From Pegea sp. RAD2-039 (Eukaryota; Chordata; Thaliacea; Salpida; Salpidae), in contig JAQGEQ010000240.1 in NCBI GenBank assembly GCA_034620365.1, positions 186,001 to 250,000 on the forward strand: a stretch of DNA of 64,000 nt, written 5' to 3'. Positions 35,742 through 47,479 of this stretch are shown piece by piece. A program made the translations under genes and the position numbers. The notes under the pieces were generated by a model, which did not search any database, had not been told where the DNA came from, and saw only the letters and a program-made list of their open reading frames with translations. How positions within the stretch are numbered: the stretch's first letter is position 1; the number at the start of each line of letters is the position of its first letter.

Positions 35742-35795
35742 TTACAGTTACAATTATAATTATTATTATTACAATTACAATTATAATTGTATAAT
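35742..35795. repeat. Low-complexity filler at the LINE 5' junction
   Basis: ACAATT, ATAATT and ATT repeats lying between the target-site duplication and the first recognisable LINE codon. It does not look like LINE sequence; see findings. Confidence 0.6.
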
Positions 35796-35816
35796 AAACA
35801 TAATCCTTATCATTAT
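35796..35816. repeat. Target-site duplication, right copy
   Basis: Exact match to 31802-31822; marks the 5' side of the minus-strand LINE insertion. Confidence 0.92.
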
Positions 35817-36074
35817 AATTGTAGGTAGCTAATTGAAATTTCTCATTAGATTGATAAGTTAAATTAAATCAAACAAGCTCTAGTTCTTTTATTCAGTTGC
35901 TCAAAACTAAAATGTTGTTTAAAATAATATTTAAACAGTTCAAGTCATATTAAGAAAGTATTTTTACAAACTAATATAGAAATTCAAATACTTCCGCAAT
36001 TTGTAATTCTACAAATAAGTTAAAAACCAAATTTCTTCACTGCTTTTTTTACTATTTAGTTCCAAAGTTGTTTT

Positions 36075-36360
36075 AATTTATCAAGTTAGTGATATCAAAA
36101 AAATCGAATCTGATCAGGCAACATTTACGAGATTGATATACAGGAAACTTTATATTAAATACGATACGTACAAACTCCGTCAACTTTTTTAATTTAGATA
36201 CTTTGGAAATTCGATAGATTAAATACAAGTTAGTTTTTACTTTTATCCGCAATTTAGTTGACTCTAATTTAGTTGATTCTATATATATATATAATTCTAT
36301 ACTTTATTCTCTAATAGTCCTACCTTCAAGGTGTATGAACTCAGATAAGTAAACCTTTGT
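36075..36360 (+). mobile_element. CR1-like LINE, short decayed fragment
   Basis: Matches the C-terminal RT segment of the LINE (from TATCAAGTTAGTGATATC through the equivalent of RRIKYELILI). It is interrupted by an AT dinucleotide run at 36281-36293 and several stops. No 3' hairpin or tail remains. Confidence 0.75.
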
Positions 36361-37680
36361 GTCCGGGGAGGTCCTAACATTTAGATTCATACAATTTTTA
36401 GATCTTTTTTAAAGTTGTGTTTATTTTAATGTTTAGTTATTTCAAACTTTTATTGATATCAAATAAATTTTAGTTCTAAAAATATTTATAACTTGTATTT
36501 TAGTGATTATTTTGAAGAGTCAATATTAAGATTAATTATTTTACAGACGAGATGGACGAATCGTTAAGCTGCATGGATAATAACCAATTGTGCTTTAAGC
36601 GCATTTGTATTTAACCATCGTCGAAGGTATGTATACCACTCTTCATTGTCACAAGCACGAAAAGTATCTTTTCCATTTATGGATTAAACTATGTGGATGC
36701 TTTGGGAAAGGTTAGACAGAAAATTTACAATCTGTTGAAACTGATTTCACTGTACCAGGGACTTGTCATAGAAAAATGAGTTTTAACTGAGGTTAATTTA
36801 GCAAGCTACTAGATATAAAGCACATCAAAGAGAACAAAGTATGTCTGTCAGCTTTCCATGGTTTTCTGTATGGATCTATAAGGCGAAGCTAGAAAAAGCG
36901 TTAATAGTTCAGTAAATGTTTTAGCAATTTTGTTTCGGCTGCTTCGACGGTGAACGGCCATGCCTATATATGCCAGGGCAGAAATTATGAATGTTCAGTT
37001 GTTTCCCATGTAGCAGGATTCCATCCTCCTCATCAGCTAGGTTATGCAGCGGAATAGACAGACTGATGTAGGCTCCAACTCTAGCTTTAAATTTAGAGCT
37101 TTGTTTCTCCTAGAAGTGTTGTCATTTTACCAGACTCTCAGGTCCCTTCTACCCGGATTAGTTTTTACTTTTTTATTTTGGAGCTTTTTCCGGTCGCTAA
37201 ACATTTACGAGTAAAATAAAAAATGACGAAAATCATACAAATCTCAATCAAAATCTAGTTCTCGTTTCATCCATCATTATTACCATTATTGTAAACAACC
37301 TAAAGCGAAAAACCTGGGAAGCATTCATGTCACTGAGCAATAAAAGATGAAATTAAAACTATCTCTTTCTAAATATATGCTTCTGTTGATTTTTCCAAGG
37401 ATATTTCTATCCGAACATTGTTTAAAATATCAATCGTTCTACTAATATACAAGTTTTGGTAACTTTATATAAAATGTTCTTCAACAAATTTTATTTCTAT
37501 TCACTAATCTTTGTCTAATTGTTAAAAATACAAAAAATGAAAACGTTCAAAACAAATAATTTGTAATTTAATAAATATTTGTATTACAATTGTACGAGAA
37601 ATTTAAACCGATTATATCACTACATATTCAAATATTAATTAAACTTCAATGACAAATACGAACAAAAGCTTTTCAAATTA
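36361..37680. other. Intergenic with a dispersed repeat copy
   Basis: No gene is supported. The segment 37015-37125 repeats the element also seen at 21520-21680. The 3' UTR of the minus-strand amidase gene should lie near 37500-37680. Confidence 0.5.
37015..37125. repeat. Dispersed repeat, shorter copy
   Basis: Shares TTATGCAGCGGAATAGAC, GACTGATG and a block ending TCTCCTAGAA with 21538-21680, with about 85 bases absent between the blocks. Confidence 0.6.
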
Positions 37681-39830
37681 TCAAGCACCTTCAATCATAT
37701 CAAAAAACACTTTTGGTTTTTTGATTTTAATTTTACTTTCAATAAATTTTGCTAATTCAAAAGCATCTGATTCATTCCACCATTTTGTCATCAATTGAAT
37801 ACCAAACGGTAAGTTGCTCTGACAACTGTAACCAACTGGAATCGATATCGAAGGTATTCCTGTCATATTAGCTAATACTGAGAAACTGAAACAAAATAAT
37901 TACATCAAATTTTGACAAACGATGACGTCATCACCTACTTCATTAACTTTCTCATTTCTAACACATCTATATATCCACCTCTTCTTATTTCTTCTTCATT
38001 TATTTTAACTGCAGTACAACCTGTAGAAGGTGCAATGATGACGTCATAATCACCGAACACTTCCATCACGTGATAAAGAGCACGTGTTCGTTGTTGACAC
38101 GCTTTTGAGTAATCACTCGACGTGATGCCTTCTCCAATACAAATCTTTGTTAATGAAGGTAGTGACTATATACAGTGATGATGTCACCATTTGATCAACA
38201 TTATGACGTCACCACTAACCAACTTGTCAATATCTGTTTCATGAAGAGCATTAAAAGCTTCTGAGATGAATATAATCGAATGTGCAATTGATGTCTGAAA
38301 GATTTCACTGATTTTGACGTCATCAATGGACGCTACTGAATCTTTCAACATCGTCATAATTTCGTACGTTGCTTGCATGACATCATCATCACAATCCTGT
38401 AAACACATGTATGTGACGTCACCAATTCATAGTGACGTTGTCACCTTGAGCCATCGTGAATCGAAACAAATTTTCATCGTTTTTATGTCACGTGACTTCA
38501 AAGATATTTCGGGTTGATCGAAACCAATATCATAATAAGGACAAGGACCAGCAAGTAGTTGATAAACAAGGATAGCATCTTTGACATTGTTACAAATTGG
38601 TCCTAGAACACAATATAAATGAGAATAACACTTGATGATTTCATCAAATGACCTGCATGACTTAGTGAAAAACTTGAACATTTAGACAATCCTAATGAAA
38701 ATCTTCCAAATGTTGCTTTTAATCCAACAACACCACAGTTAGCAGCTGGTATTCGAATTGAACCGCCTCCATCAGTACCAATTGCAAAATTACAAATTCC
38801 CATAGCAACAGAAGCTGCAGATCCCGAAGAGCTACCTCCAGTTGCAAAGTTAGGTTCGTAAGGGTTCCGACAAGGACCCCAACCTTTATTTGGATTGAGT
38901 CCGGTTGTCCCAATCCCAATCTCGTGCATATTACTGATACCAACAAAGATACAACCAAGAGACCTTAACTTAGCAATCAAGCAACTTTCATTTGAACCCA
39001 GCTTCAAATATGAGGTTCCACTTGAACAAGTATATCCATCCTTATGATATTTCAATTTACATTAACCTTATAAACGATGACGTCATCACTTACCACTTTG
39101 AATTCGTCTTTAATCGCGACGAAAACGCCATCAAGTGGCGATAGCGTTTTTCCAGCGAGATATCGCTCTGTCGAAGCCGCTGCCATCTCCAAGACGTCAT
39201 CGCTGTTGCTTTTGACAACTGCATTCATGTTGCTATACTTTTTCATCTGTGTGATGATGTCACGCGCGACTTGTGTTGGCGTTTTCAGATTTGATTTGTA
39301 GCAATTTGTCAAATTAGTGATGGAAACGAATGGAGAAGTCAGTGAAGTGAAACAATGATGCGGTTTCGATTCTTCTTGTGACGCGATGTGTTTGCGAGAA
39401 GAGATTTTGGCCAGTAGAGGGCGAAAGAGCAAATTTGGAAGGATAGTTGGAGTCTCATGAAAACGAATGTTTCGAAAAAACGTGAAGCCTGTTATTCGTT
39501 GGTAAAAGCTAAGAATGATAGAACCTCCGATCCTCTACGTCATAAGGCTTCATTAAATCTCTGTTACGTCATTAAATAATACTTACTGCACGACAAAGAC
39601 TAACAATTATTCGAAGAAGCCAGCTTTGTATTCTCGGAATCTATTAGAAACATTCTAGTTTTTTTATTTGAAATTTTGTGAGTAACAAATATTTTTACCT
39701 TAATTTTTGTTGCTTTGTTGATAGATTTATAACTTTTATCAGGTGACTTTACTTCCTGAATGGTGGATGTTGATTTTCGGAAGTATATCCATGTAATTAA
39801 AGTGATGAAGATGATGGTAAGGATCAGCAT
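37681..39830 (-). CDS. Amidase-signature hydrolase (FAAH2-like), N-terminal membrane anchor
   Basis: Serine hydrolase of the amidase-signature family; fatty-acid amides are the likely but unproven substrate. Exons in coding order: 39830-39699, 39534-39094, 39040-38653, 38602-38445, 38396-38220, 38165-37939, 37885-37681; phases join to 575 residues. The first exon has a membrane anchor (MLILTIIFITLITWIYF). The catalytic lysine sits in GVFVAIKDEF. The glycine/serine loop reads NFATGGSSSGSAASVAMG, with the cis-Ser and the nucleophile in GTDGGGSIRIPAANCGVVGLK. The C-terminal part has the family segment SVLANMTGIPSISIPVGY followed by LPFGIQLM. All Ser-Ser-Lys residues are present. The acceptor of the third exon has a weak pyrimidine tract, but the phase and the protein alignment support it. 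The closest named relatives are FAAH2 and animal GatA-like amidases. Confidence 0.92.
37915..39090. promoter_or_regulatory. Cluster of TGACGTCA palindromes in the amidase gene
   Basis: Exact TGACGTCA octamers occur at 37923, 38039, 38204, 38315, 38414 and 39078, with near-matches between them. The octamer is the consensus CREB/ATF site, but here it falls in both exons and introns, so a regulatory role is only a possibility. Confidence 0.45.
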
Positions 39831-40867
39831 TTGATAAGTTGATCAGTTTATTAAAACTATGTTTTCAAAAACAGAAGTTTAAGTAAAAAAAACACAAAGA
39901 AAATTCTGTTATTAACTAAAAACAAACTTTAATAAAAGTGTTCAACAAAAGTTTAATATAAATCCAATTTACAGATATTTTTTGAAGAAAATATAAAGGT
40001 TTCAAAAATCATACGTAATTTATAACACTTTTATTTCTTAAAAAACTTAATAAATATAAAAACCAAAAACTTTTCCATAGCTTTGTTGCTGTCTACATTT
40101 ACAAAAATGAATAATTTCTACTCAGTTTAAAAGGAAATAAAACTAAACTTTCCTTCAGTATATTTATATGACTATATATTTATATTTATAGTCTTCTTAT
40201 TTATATAATATTAAAAGTATTGTTAGATACTTTTAAACTACTTTAAATTTTGAATTAATCACTTAAGACAACTTTTAAACTACAATGAAGCCATATAAAG
40301 TAAAAAATAAAACTATTGCAAACAAAAAATGTTTACATTAAATGATTGCAAAACAATATTATATAAACTCTTAAATAACAATAAGTAGAAAGTTGCTAAA
40401 AAAATATTGCTTTTTTAATTTAATTAAGCTTTTAAGTAATTTAAAGAAATAACAAATTATGTAAAAATATACAATGTTATGAAGTAGTTTAAAAACATGG
40501 TTATTATAAAAATTTTATACATAATGAACTCTTCTATTATATATTTAAACCAAAACATAATGATTGAAAAACAAAAACTGTTATTTCACCCATCATGACA
40601 TTTACAATAACAATAATTTAATAACACTTTCAGAAAAATATTTTTCAGTATTATAAACTTTTATATGTAGTTTTTCTTTTGTCCAAAAATTAAATACTAA
40701 AACAAATTTAAAAATAATGATTAACTTGTTATTAAACAATGCACCGTTTGCAAAAAAAGCAAGTTTTGAAATGCATTTTCTATTACTTTTCTTTATTTAG
40801 GGTCTTTCCTTGCAACACGCTAAAATTGTAATTAAATTAAAAATTGGCCAATTTGTTTTTTTACATA
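39831..40867. other. Intergenic, upstream of the amidase gene
   Basis: Very AT-rich and low in complexity. No gene or clear promoter element was found. Confidence 0.5.
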
Positions 40868-41036
40868 TATAAATGTGAAGGAGGGTGCCTAAGGAGAGCA
40901 CATCTCGCTAACACACATTCTCAGGAGTTTTGTATGGATTTTTATCAGGGGTTTATAAATATGTCTCCACCTGAGGTCGAACCCGGTACTTTCTAGCTAG
41001 AAAGTAAGTGTGGCGACCGCTTCGCCACCAACCAGG
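40868..41036 (-). mobile_element. tRNA-derived SINE with the LINE's 3' tail
   Basis: On the minus strand the element starts with a tRNA-like head: a box A-like TGGCGAAGCGG (about 41024), then a 20-bp perfect palindrome where the anticodon arm would be (TACTTTCTAG and its complement), and a box B GGGTTCGACC (about 40976-40985). A short body follows. The 3' end is TGAGAATGTGTGTTAGCGAG, a hairpin (GTGC, loop, GCAC), then CCCTCCTTCACATTTAT. This 3' part matches the 3' end of the CR1-like LINE in this window. RNA polymerase III transcription and mobilisation by the LINE are inferred. Confidence 0.82.
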
Positions 41037-41984
41037 ACATTTTGAAATGAATTTTGAAATATTACTTTTGCAAATTAAGTTTGTTCACAAAATATGAGTA
41101 GAAATTGAGTAATAACTATATTTGTTGAGTATTTTCACAGCTGAAACTTAAAATACGTCTTAAACTACTAAAATAATAAATACTGATAAAATAATTTATA
41201 CTTACGAGTTGTATGACCTTAATCACGACTTAATTATGTTTAACATTAATTGTATTTCTTTCTAAGATCACCTCTGTTTTTGAAGTTTGGTGTGAGTTTG
41301 AAAAAAAAAAGATCTAAAAGTCTCAAGTTGCGGCTGTTTAAGATCTACATTCTGGTATAGTATTAAAATTTGTGGGTAATAAAAAAGAAAGACAACTTTC
41401 ATTTAGATAATATTTGTTTCTTACAGAATTATTTTTGCTAAAATAATAAGTTTGTAAAAGGACTTAATCCTAAAAAAATTTTCTAATTAACCGTAGATAA
41501 ATATTGTAAAATAAATATTAGATTAAAAAGATATATATTAGTCAGAAATATTTATTTCCAATCAAAAGTTCAAAAATAATGCAGAGAAATAAAAAGATGA
41601 TTTTACTATAGGTAAAAAAAGATCGACAAAAAGATAGCATATGGAAGGCACTTTTGTGACATAAACCAATGTGTGAAAGTAACGTTCAGCCTTATCCTCT
41701 GTTGCATATTGAGACAATTGAGAGTGTATTATATTGTTTCAATAAACATCTTGTAATAATTATAGACTTTATAGACTTAGAACTGTGGGTGGTAAGGAAC
41801 TGTTCTACCAAAAATTTACTTACTAAATAATAAAAACAACGCGAAATAAAACAACAAATGTAAATAACTATAAATCAGCAATAAATGTAGAACCATTGAT
41901 ATAACACCTACCTTCTCTAATTCTAGTTCTTACCTGTTATAAGTCATTGGAAAATCCAAATACGTTGATTTGGCCAAATTTTAA
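41037..41984. other. Intergenic with possible LTR-like end
   Basis: No gene is seen. Sequence at 41640-41760 ends with TTTCAATAAACATCTTGT, which looks like a polyadenylation region of an LTR or a transcript, but without a partner it cannot be named. Confidence 0.4.
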
Positions 41985-44370
41985 TCTGAAATTGGCAACT
42001 CTGAACTGTGAAGATTTACTCTGAACTGTGAAGATAGAGAAAACAATGCTATCATCTTTAATGTCTCTGAGACTAAAAAAGACGTCTTCTAAAGGAGGAG
42101 TACAACCGAAATCAGAACGAACAACCAACTGATTTCAAATACAAAGTTCGAGGTCCACCATAGGCAATGAGAATTGTCAAGGTCTTTTTTCAAAAAACGC
42201 AAGTGGCAAATAACCACTGGACCCACATATTTTTTTCACATTCTGTCCGCACACAATTGAAAATACCATCCTTCCAGCACAAGATTCACCGAAGCCTGTC
42301 ATAAAATATCATAAGCGTCAAAAAGAAATTCTTCCATTACATTAGATATGCTCTTCAAAGCACGGTCGAATACCAACAAAATCTTTTAATTGAAAGCTCT
42401 TTTGTATTCTGCAGATTTCACATTTGTTTTTATTACTGAAACTTGGTTAAAACCGATGTCTTTTGATTCTTTTCCGGTTGATGGTAATCAAAGATTTCTA
42501 GAATTCAGATCGATGTCATTAATTTTCCGGGATTTGAAATTATCGCTTTCGATTTTCATTACTCAAAACCCAAATGTTCTCGTTTTTAATGAACCTACCT
42601 ACCACTCTCTAAAATTAATAACGGTGCTACTATTCTAGCCTGTAAAGAGTGTTGTGTGTTTTAAATTATATATTTTAGAAAATTTTAATTTTATCAAAAT
42701 TGATTGTAATAACCCGAATTCAACAATTGTCGAAGAATTGTTAAACTTGGACAGCGACATCATATTTAATCCATTTTACGTCATGCCTTTCTATGCCAAT
42801 AACCTATCTCAGATGGTTATTCTTCTAAGAGTGCTAGAGCACTATCTATGTTGATCAAAAATAACCGTTCGCTCTAGCATAAGATCACAGCATAGTTGAG
42901 TTCAAACTTTATCAATTTTTTGCTCAAACGTTAAAAATCAAAGCAAACAGAAATTTTATCGTGGAATCTATTGGAATATTAATGAACTTATATCAAGTGT
43001 GGACTGAATTTCAGTTTTTAACATTACTGAAGATTATTCTTTTCAATTCTACCGAAGACATCAACATTATTAACTCACGGTTTACTAACATCGTTAAAGA
43101 GTCAATTGAGAAATTCATAACCTTTTATCGAGTCAACAAAAATTCATATTTTCCCAAATATTTAAGAATTTACAACAGTTAAAAAACCTCCTATACAAAC
43201 AAACTAAAACAAACCCTTCCATCAAATCTCTGTACAAAGATCTTTGTGTAAATTACAAAAATCTATTTTTAATTTATATTTAGGAAGAGAAATTGTATCT
43301 TCACCTAACAAGAAAAAGTTTTTTGGTTTCATGAATCAAAAGTTTAAGGTGAGATCTCAAATACCTCCTTTGCTTCATAACAGCAACTAGTTTGTGATGG
43401 AACCACAGAATAAAACTGAATTGCAAAACAACCAATTCAATAGCGTTTTATAACCGATGATGGCAATATTCCTTCTGTTTCCTACTCCGACATTTTTACA
43501 AATGTTTCTGAGATGGTAGATCTTGACATAACGGTCAATATGGTATCTAAGGCTATTTCTTCTTTAAAATCATCAGTTTCCAACACCCCTGATCAGATCC
43601 CAGCTTTGTTTTTTAAGAAAAACTACTTCTTTTTTATCAACAATTTTATCGCTACTCTTTAGCATCACTCTGAGGCGAGGAAGAGTTCCACGAATTTTGA
43701 ATAAAGATATTATTACTCCTGCTCATAAAAAAGCTCCCAGAAACTCTGCACTTAACTACAGACCAGTTTCGTTGACTTCAGTTATCTGCAGAACTCATGA
43801 CATATCATTCACAATCATATGACCAGTCATTTGATGGAGCATCATCTAATATCTGATGTCAAGCATGGCTTTGTGAAACGGAGATATTCCCTGACTCAAC
43901 ATCTCACTTTTCTTAATGAGCTTACATCCCATTATGAAAGTAATACTCCTTGTGACATCATATATCTCATATTTGCTAAGGCGTTTGGTTCTGTTCCACA
44001 CAACAAGCTCATAATTGTATAACAAAATTTAGAAATCAGAAGCTTTATTAACAGTCTATTGACGATTACGTATCAGATAGAACCCAACAAACTCGTGTTG
44101 AAAGATCTTCATCTACTCCTAGTCAAATCACCAGTGGTGTTCATCAGGGTTCCGTTCTAGATCCCCTTCTCTTTTTAATTGAAGACCTCATCAGAAGACT
44201 AGTATCAGTAGATGATGTCAGTGTGTTTGTGTATACAGATGACATCAAGGTATTACCTTGTTATCCTTCAAAACTTCAAACTGCACTAAATATTGTAGAA
44301 AACTGGTCTACGAATTGGTAGCTCAGAATCCAGCCCACAAAGTCTGACAAAGCCAACAAAGTTTGACTTC
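41985..44370 (+). mobile_element. CR1-like LINE, decayed copy lacking its 3' end
   Basis: Plus-strand copy. ORF1 pieces are at 42030-42180 (DREKNAIIL-type segment, then the ORF1 C-terminus joined across a deletion). Endonuclease pieces occupy 42210-43190 (FVFITETWL is clear at 42426), and RT pieces 43200-44340 (43819-44022 holds the segment with AHYES-type sequence). Many stops, shifts and small deletions are present. The copy breaks off after CAGCCCACAAAGTCTGA near 44345, so the last part of RT and the 3' hairpin are missing. Confidence 0.85.
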
Positions 44371-45635
44371 TTGTTATCAGCAGATTTACTTGGTCTTGAT
44401 AGAATCCCATTGGTCATAATACTTTTATCATTTTATTAACATCAAGCAATTTTCTAAGATTTTGGTAAACTTTTTATGGTAATGTTTTTCACTAAAACAG
44501 AATTTTAAGTATTTAAAGTAATTTATTGTTTGTTGGTAAGCTTTTAAAAAGGTATTTTGTGATAAAAAAATCTCATCTTCAATGATATTTGCTGATGACC
44601 ATTCAATAGAGTAAATGAAGTCTATGTTGCTTTACGTTATCTCAGATACACAAGTTATATTTAAAAAGTATAATGAAATTACCAAGGAACGTCAAATTGT
44701 TATTAAACAAACTCGTTTGTCTCTGAAATGATTTAAAAATCTTTTCCATTCTTAATCAAACCTGTAGCATATTTAGATTACTATAGAAACGCAGTTAGGG
44801 AAAACTATCAATCACTTCTAGCTCACTGACTTATTTGGAGTAGATGATAGTTAACAATGCAAGGTTTTACTGGTAACAATGTCTTAATCCCTAAAACGTC
44901 CTTATTTCGATAAACAAACTTCCCCAAATATATTTTGCTTAGCTGATAAATTAGTCATTAAATTAAATAAGAATTAAATTTGAATTTAACAATTAAAGCA
45001 AAGATTTTCTTATCTACTTTCAACGTTTAATAAAAAAAAATCATTAACATGAAGAAAAGATTCCTCAAAGACTCACAGTTTTAAATATTTCTGTGTCTCA
45101 TTATCAACTCAAGATGAAAGATTACAGTCTAATGCATCTTTGAAAAAGGGAAAAAACAGAAACAGCAAAAAGAGCCCGAAACGTAGCTTACAAAAAATTT
45201 TTGCAAGAAGCTAGTTAAACTAATAAAAGTTTCTCTAAAAACTTATTCACATTACAAACTGTTTCCAAGTTTCTTTCATCACATAATTTACTTTTCCGTA
45301 AAAAACATCAAAAGCAGAAGTACATGAAACGTAAACGGAATCTTAATCTATTGCCGCTTAAACCGCTTTTATTACACTATTCTCTATTAAATGATAAAGT
45401 CTTCATCATAAAATAACTTGGTGGTTATTCAAATAATGTAAACTACAACAAAACAGTAGGAAACAAAACATGTTACAAATACACAATTGATAATAAACGC
45501 CAAAATTAGAAACGACACAGTACGCGCCTACAGTCACTTTGTTGCACTTTTGATGAAGAGGTGAATTGTGAGCCCACGTTTGCAGATTACAATGGATTAC
45601 CAGCCAATTACTCATCCACCTTGTCGCTAACTTCA
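44371..45635. other. Intergenic, 3' flank of the RING gene
   Basis: No supported gene. Short open frames at 45406-45636 (minus) directly follow the RING stop codon and show no recognisable domain. Confidence 0.5.
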
Positions 45636-46217
45636 TTACAAAAACTTTCGGCAGATTGGACAGTAATTTGAATATCTTAACGATTTTTCAATACATTTTT
45701 TATGAAACTTGTGTTCACATGGAGTCGAAGCAATACGTTGAAATTGTTTTCTTCTTTTTAAGCAAATACAACAAATGTCATCATCCAACTGTGCAGCTTC
45801 TTTATCATAATAGAAAAATGTTAAATACCTTCTTTGTTTAACTATACCAGCTTCTTGATTAACTAAATCTCGACTTGGATTCACTTCTTGCAGTTCGCTA
45901 TCGTTTGTTTGATAGATTAAAAATAATTCCCAAGTAGGAATAATTTCTTTACAATATTCAACCAATACTAAAATAGTAAGAGTTAAATATCTAATCATTG
46001 CTGGAACGAGGTAGACAACTACACGCAGTAAAATAAATGCCGAGCAAACAAGTTTCAATGAATCAAAAAATCCCACTTCGAAGTAGTTTTTACTTGTGGT
46101 GACACTTATATGTAAGCCAAACCCATTTATAAAACATTTCTGAGCTTTATAAATGAATTCACTAAGATTTGCTTTAGCAATGGTATTTAGAAATTTAAAA
46201 AATAAATTGACTATCAT
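45636..46217 (-). CDS. Membrane protein with C-terminal RING-H2 finger, probable E3 ubiquitin ligase
   Basis: A 193-residue intronless protein. I take the ATG at 46217 because the longer frame upstream starts on TTG. The middle part has at least one and probably two membrane segments (about residues 55-95, including LVCSAFILLRVVVYLVPAMI and TLTILVLVEY). The last 45 residues form a RING finger with ligands in order: CCIC, PCEHKFHKKCIE, and CPICRKFL at the C-terminus, matching the C3H2C3 spacing. Such proteins usually act as membrane-bound E3 ligases; substrate and orthologue are unknown. An upstream intron joining a further N-terminal exon cannot be excluded, since TTTGTAG precedes the ATG. 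Confidence 0.8.
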   Translation of the reverse strand: MIVNLFFKFLNTIAKANLSEFIYKAQKCFINGFGLHISVTTSKNYFEVGFFDSLKLVCSAFILLRVVVYLVPAMIRYLTLTILVLVEYCKEIIPTWELFLIYQTNDSELQEVNPSRDLVNQEAGIVKQRRYLTFFYYDKEAAQLDDDICCICLKRRKQFQRIASTPCEHKFHKKCIEKSLRYSNYCPICRKFL

Positions 46218-47479
46218 TTTTAGTCTTCTACAAATAGATACCAAAATAAGTTATCTAGTGGTCTGTAAAAAACCTTTAAATCATTTTGAATGTAATTAAT
46301 ACTTCTATTAGTTTTGGTAACATAGTAAAATTCTACAAAATGTTTTAATTGTTAAATAAATATCTTTATGAGTATTCCTACAAGGCTATAAAATTCTCTA
46401 CAAAAACCTAATCTAAAAGTATTCTATAAGAACTTAAAAAATAACTATTCATAATTAAACATATAACTTTTTAAGAAATCTAAATAAATATAACCTGATA
46501 AAATATACATAATGACAGAATGCCTTACATTTTTAAAATTAAACTGAAGGCAAAAATCTTATTTTAAAATATATAAAATAATAAAATATTTTAACTTCAT
46601 AATTACATTATTATATGTGACATAAATCAACTTTAATTAAATAATAAAAAGTACTAAAAAGTTCTAAATCACTACACATTAAATTATTTATTACTTTCAA
46701 ATACAGATATACCATTCTCTAATAAATAGTTTATATTTCATAATTGTATGAAGAAACATAAAATTAACATTTTCTAATAATCTTACTGCATATGAAAAAA
46801 ATTAGAGAAAATTCATGCAGCAAAATTTAATAAATTCTAAAATAAAAATAGTTTCATAAGTTAATTAGGTAAAAGAAAAATAATTTCGCCTTTTTAGAAA
46901 ATATTGCAATAAACAACTATTAGATGAACTAAATCTCAGATACTGATATAAAAAAGTTATACTTTTGATTAATACTCATCTAGTGTAAAAAATAGGTGTA
47001 AAAAAGGATGCCAGTGTCTATCCGTTTAATGAAAGTTTTTTTCTTTAACTTTGACTTTTCTTTTCTCTCTAGCATAAATGCCGCCAATTATATCAGAAAG
47101 AAATATTCTAACTGGTTTTACTTTGAAACCGATTCAGTAAAAGTGCTAGCCTGCTATTCTATTGCTGAATATAAAAGTTTTAATACTTGCAACTTTCTTC
47201 ATGAAATAGCAGAAGGGAGTGGCTTTCTGTTGTGCCTGGATGTTATAGCTACATGCTATAAGTGGTAAAGTCATATCAACTGCTGTATTCTTTAACTAGG
47301 CGATATCCTTCATTAAGTTTTTTAAAACGTTAAAATTTTATTTTATTTATAGAAAGCTGATAAATGTGTTTCAATTGATTATTTTTATCAGAAAATTTAC
47401 AAAAGCATTCCTTATTAGACAAAATACCTATCACTTTCTGAAACATCTTTGTATTTGGTGAGGACTGAACTTTTTAAAG
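46218..47479. other. Intergenic, upstream of the RING gene
   Basis: Strongly AT-rich. The frame at 47008-47268 has no recognisable domain and I do not call it a gene. Confidence 0.5.

Larger units (their letters stand above)
31823..35795 (-). mobile_element. CR1-like LINE, longest and best-preserved copy
   Basis: A non-LTR retrotransposon inserted on the minus strand, bounded by an exact 21-bp target-site duplication. From its 5' end: about 54 bases of low-complexity AAT/ACAATT filler, ORF1 (from 35741), ORF2 endonuclease and reverse-transcriptase frames, a 3' UTR with the family hairpin (31856-31890), and a short TTTATT tail (AAATA repeats on the element strand). ORF1 begins inside a zinc-finger segment, so the element is slightly 5'-truncated. 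ORF2 is split by one frameshift near 33925. Clade call (CR1-like, Jockey superfamily) rests on the APE endonuclease, the RT motifs and the tail. Confidence 0.93.

Noticed and set aside
35347..35832. Plus-strand frame of 161 residues over the LINE
   Set aside because: It is the antisense shadow of LINE ORF1 and ends in low-complexity sequence.
40960..41032. Possible functional tRNA gene
   Set aside because: Box A and B motifs are present, but the anticodon arm is a long palindrome, acceptor pairing is poor and a LINE-type tail follows, so it fits a SINE head better.
47008..47268. 86-residue open frame
   Set aside because: No homology, no splice context and no conserved composition; likely chance.
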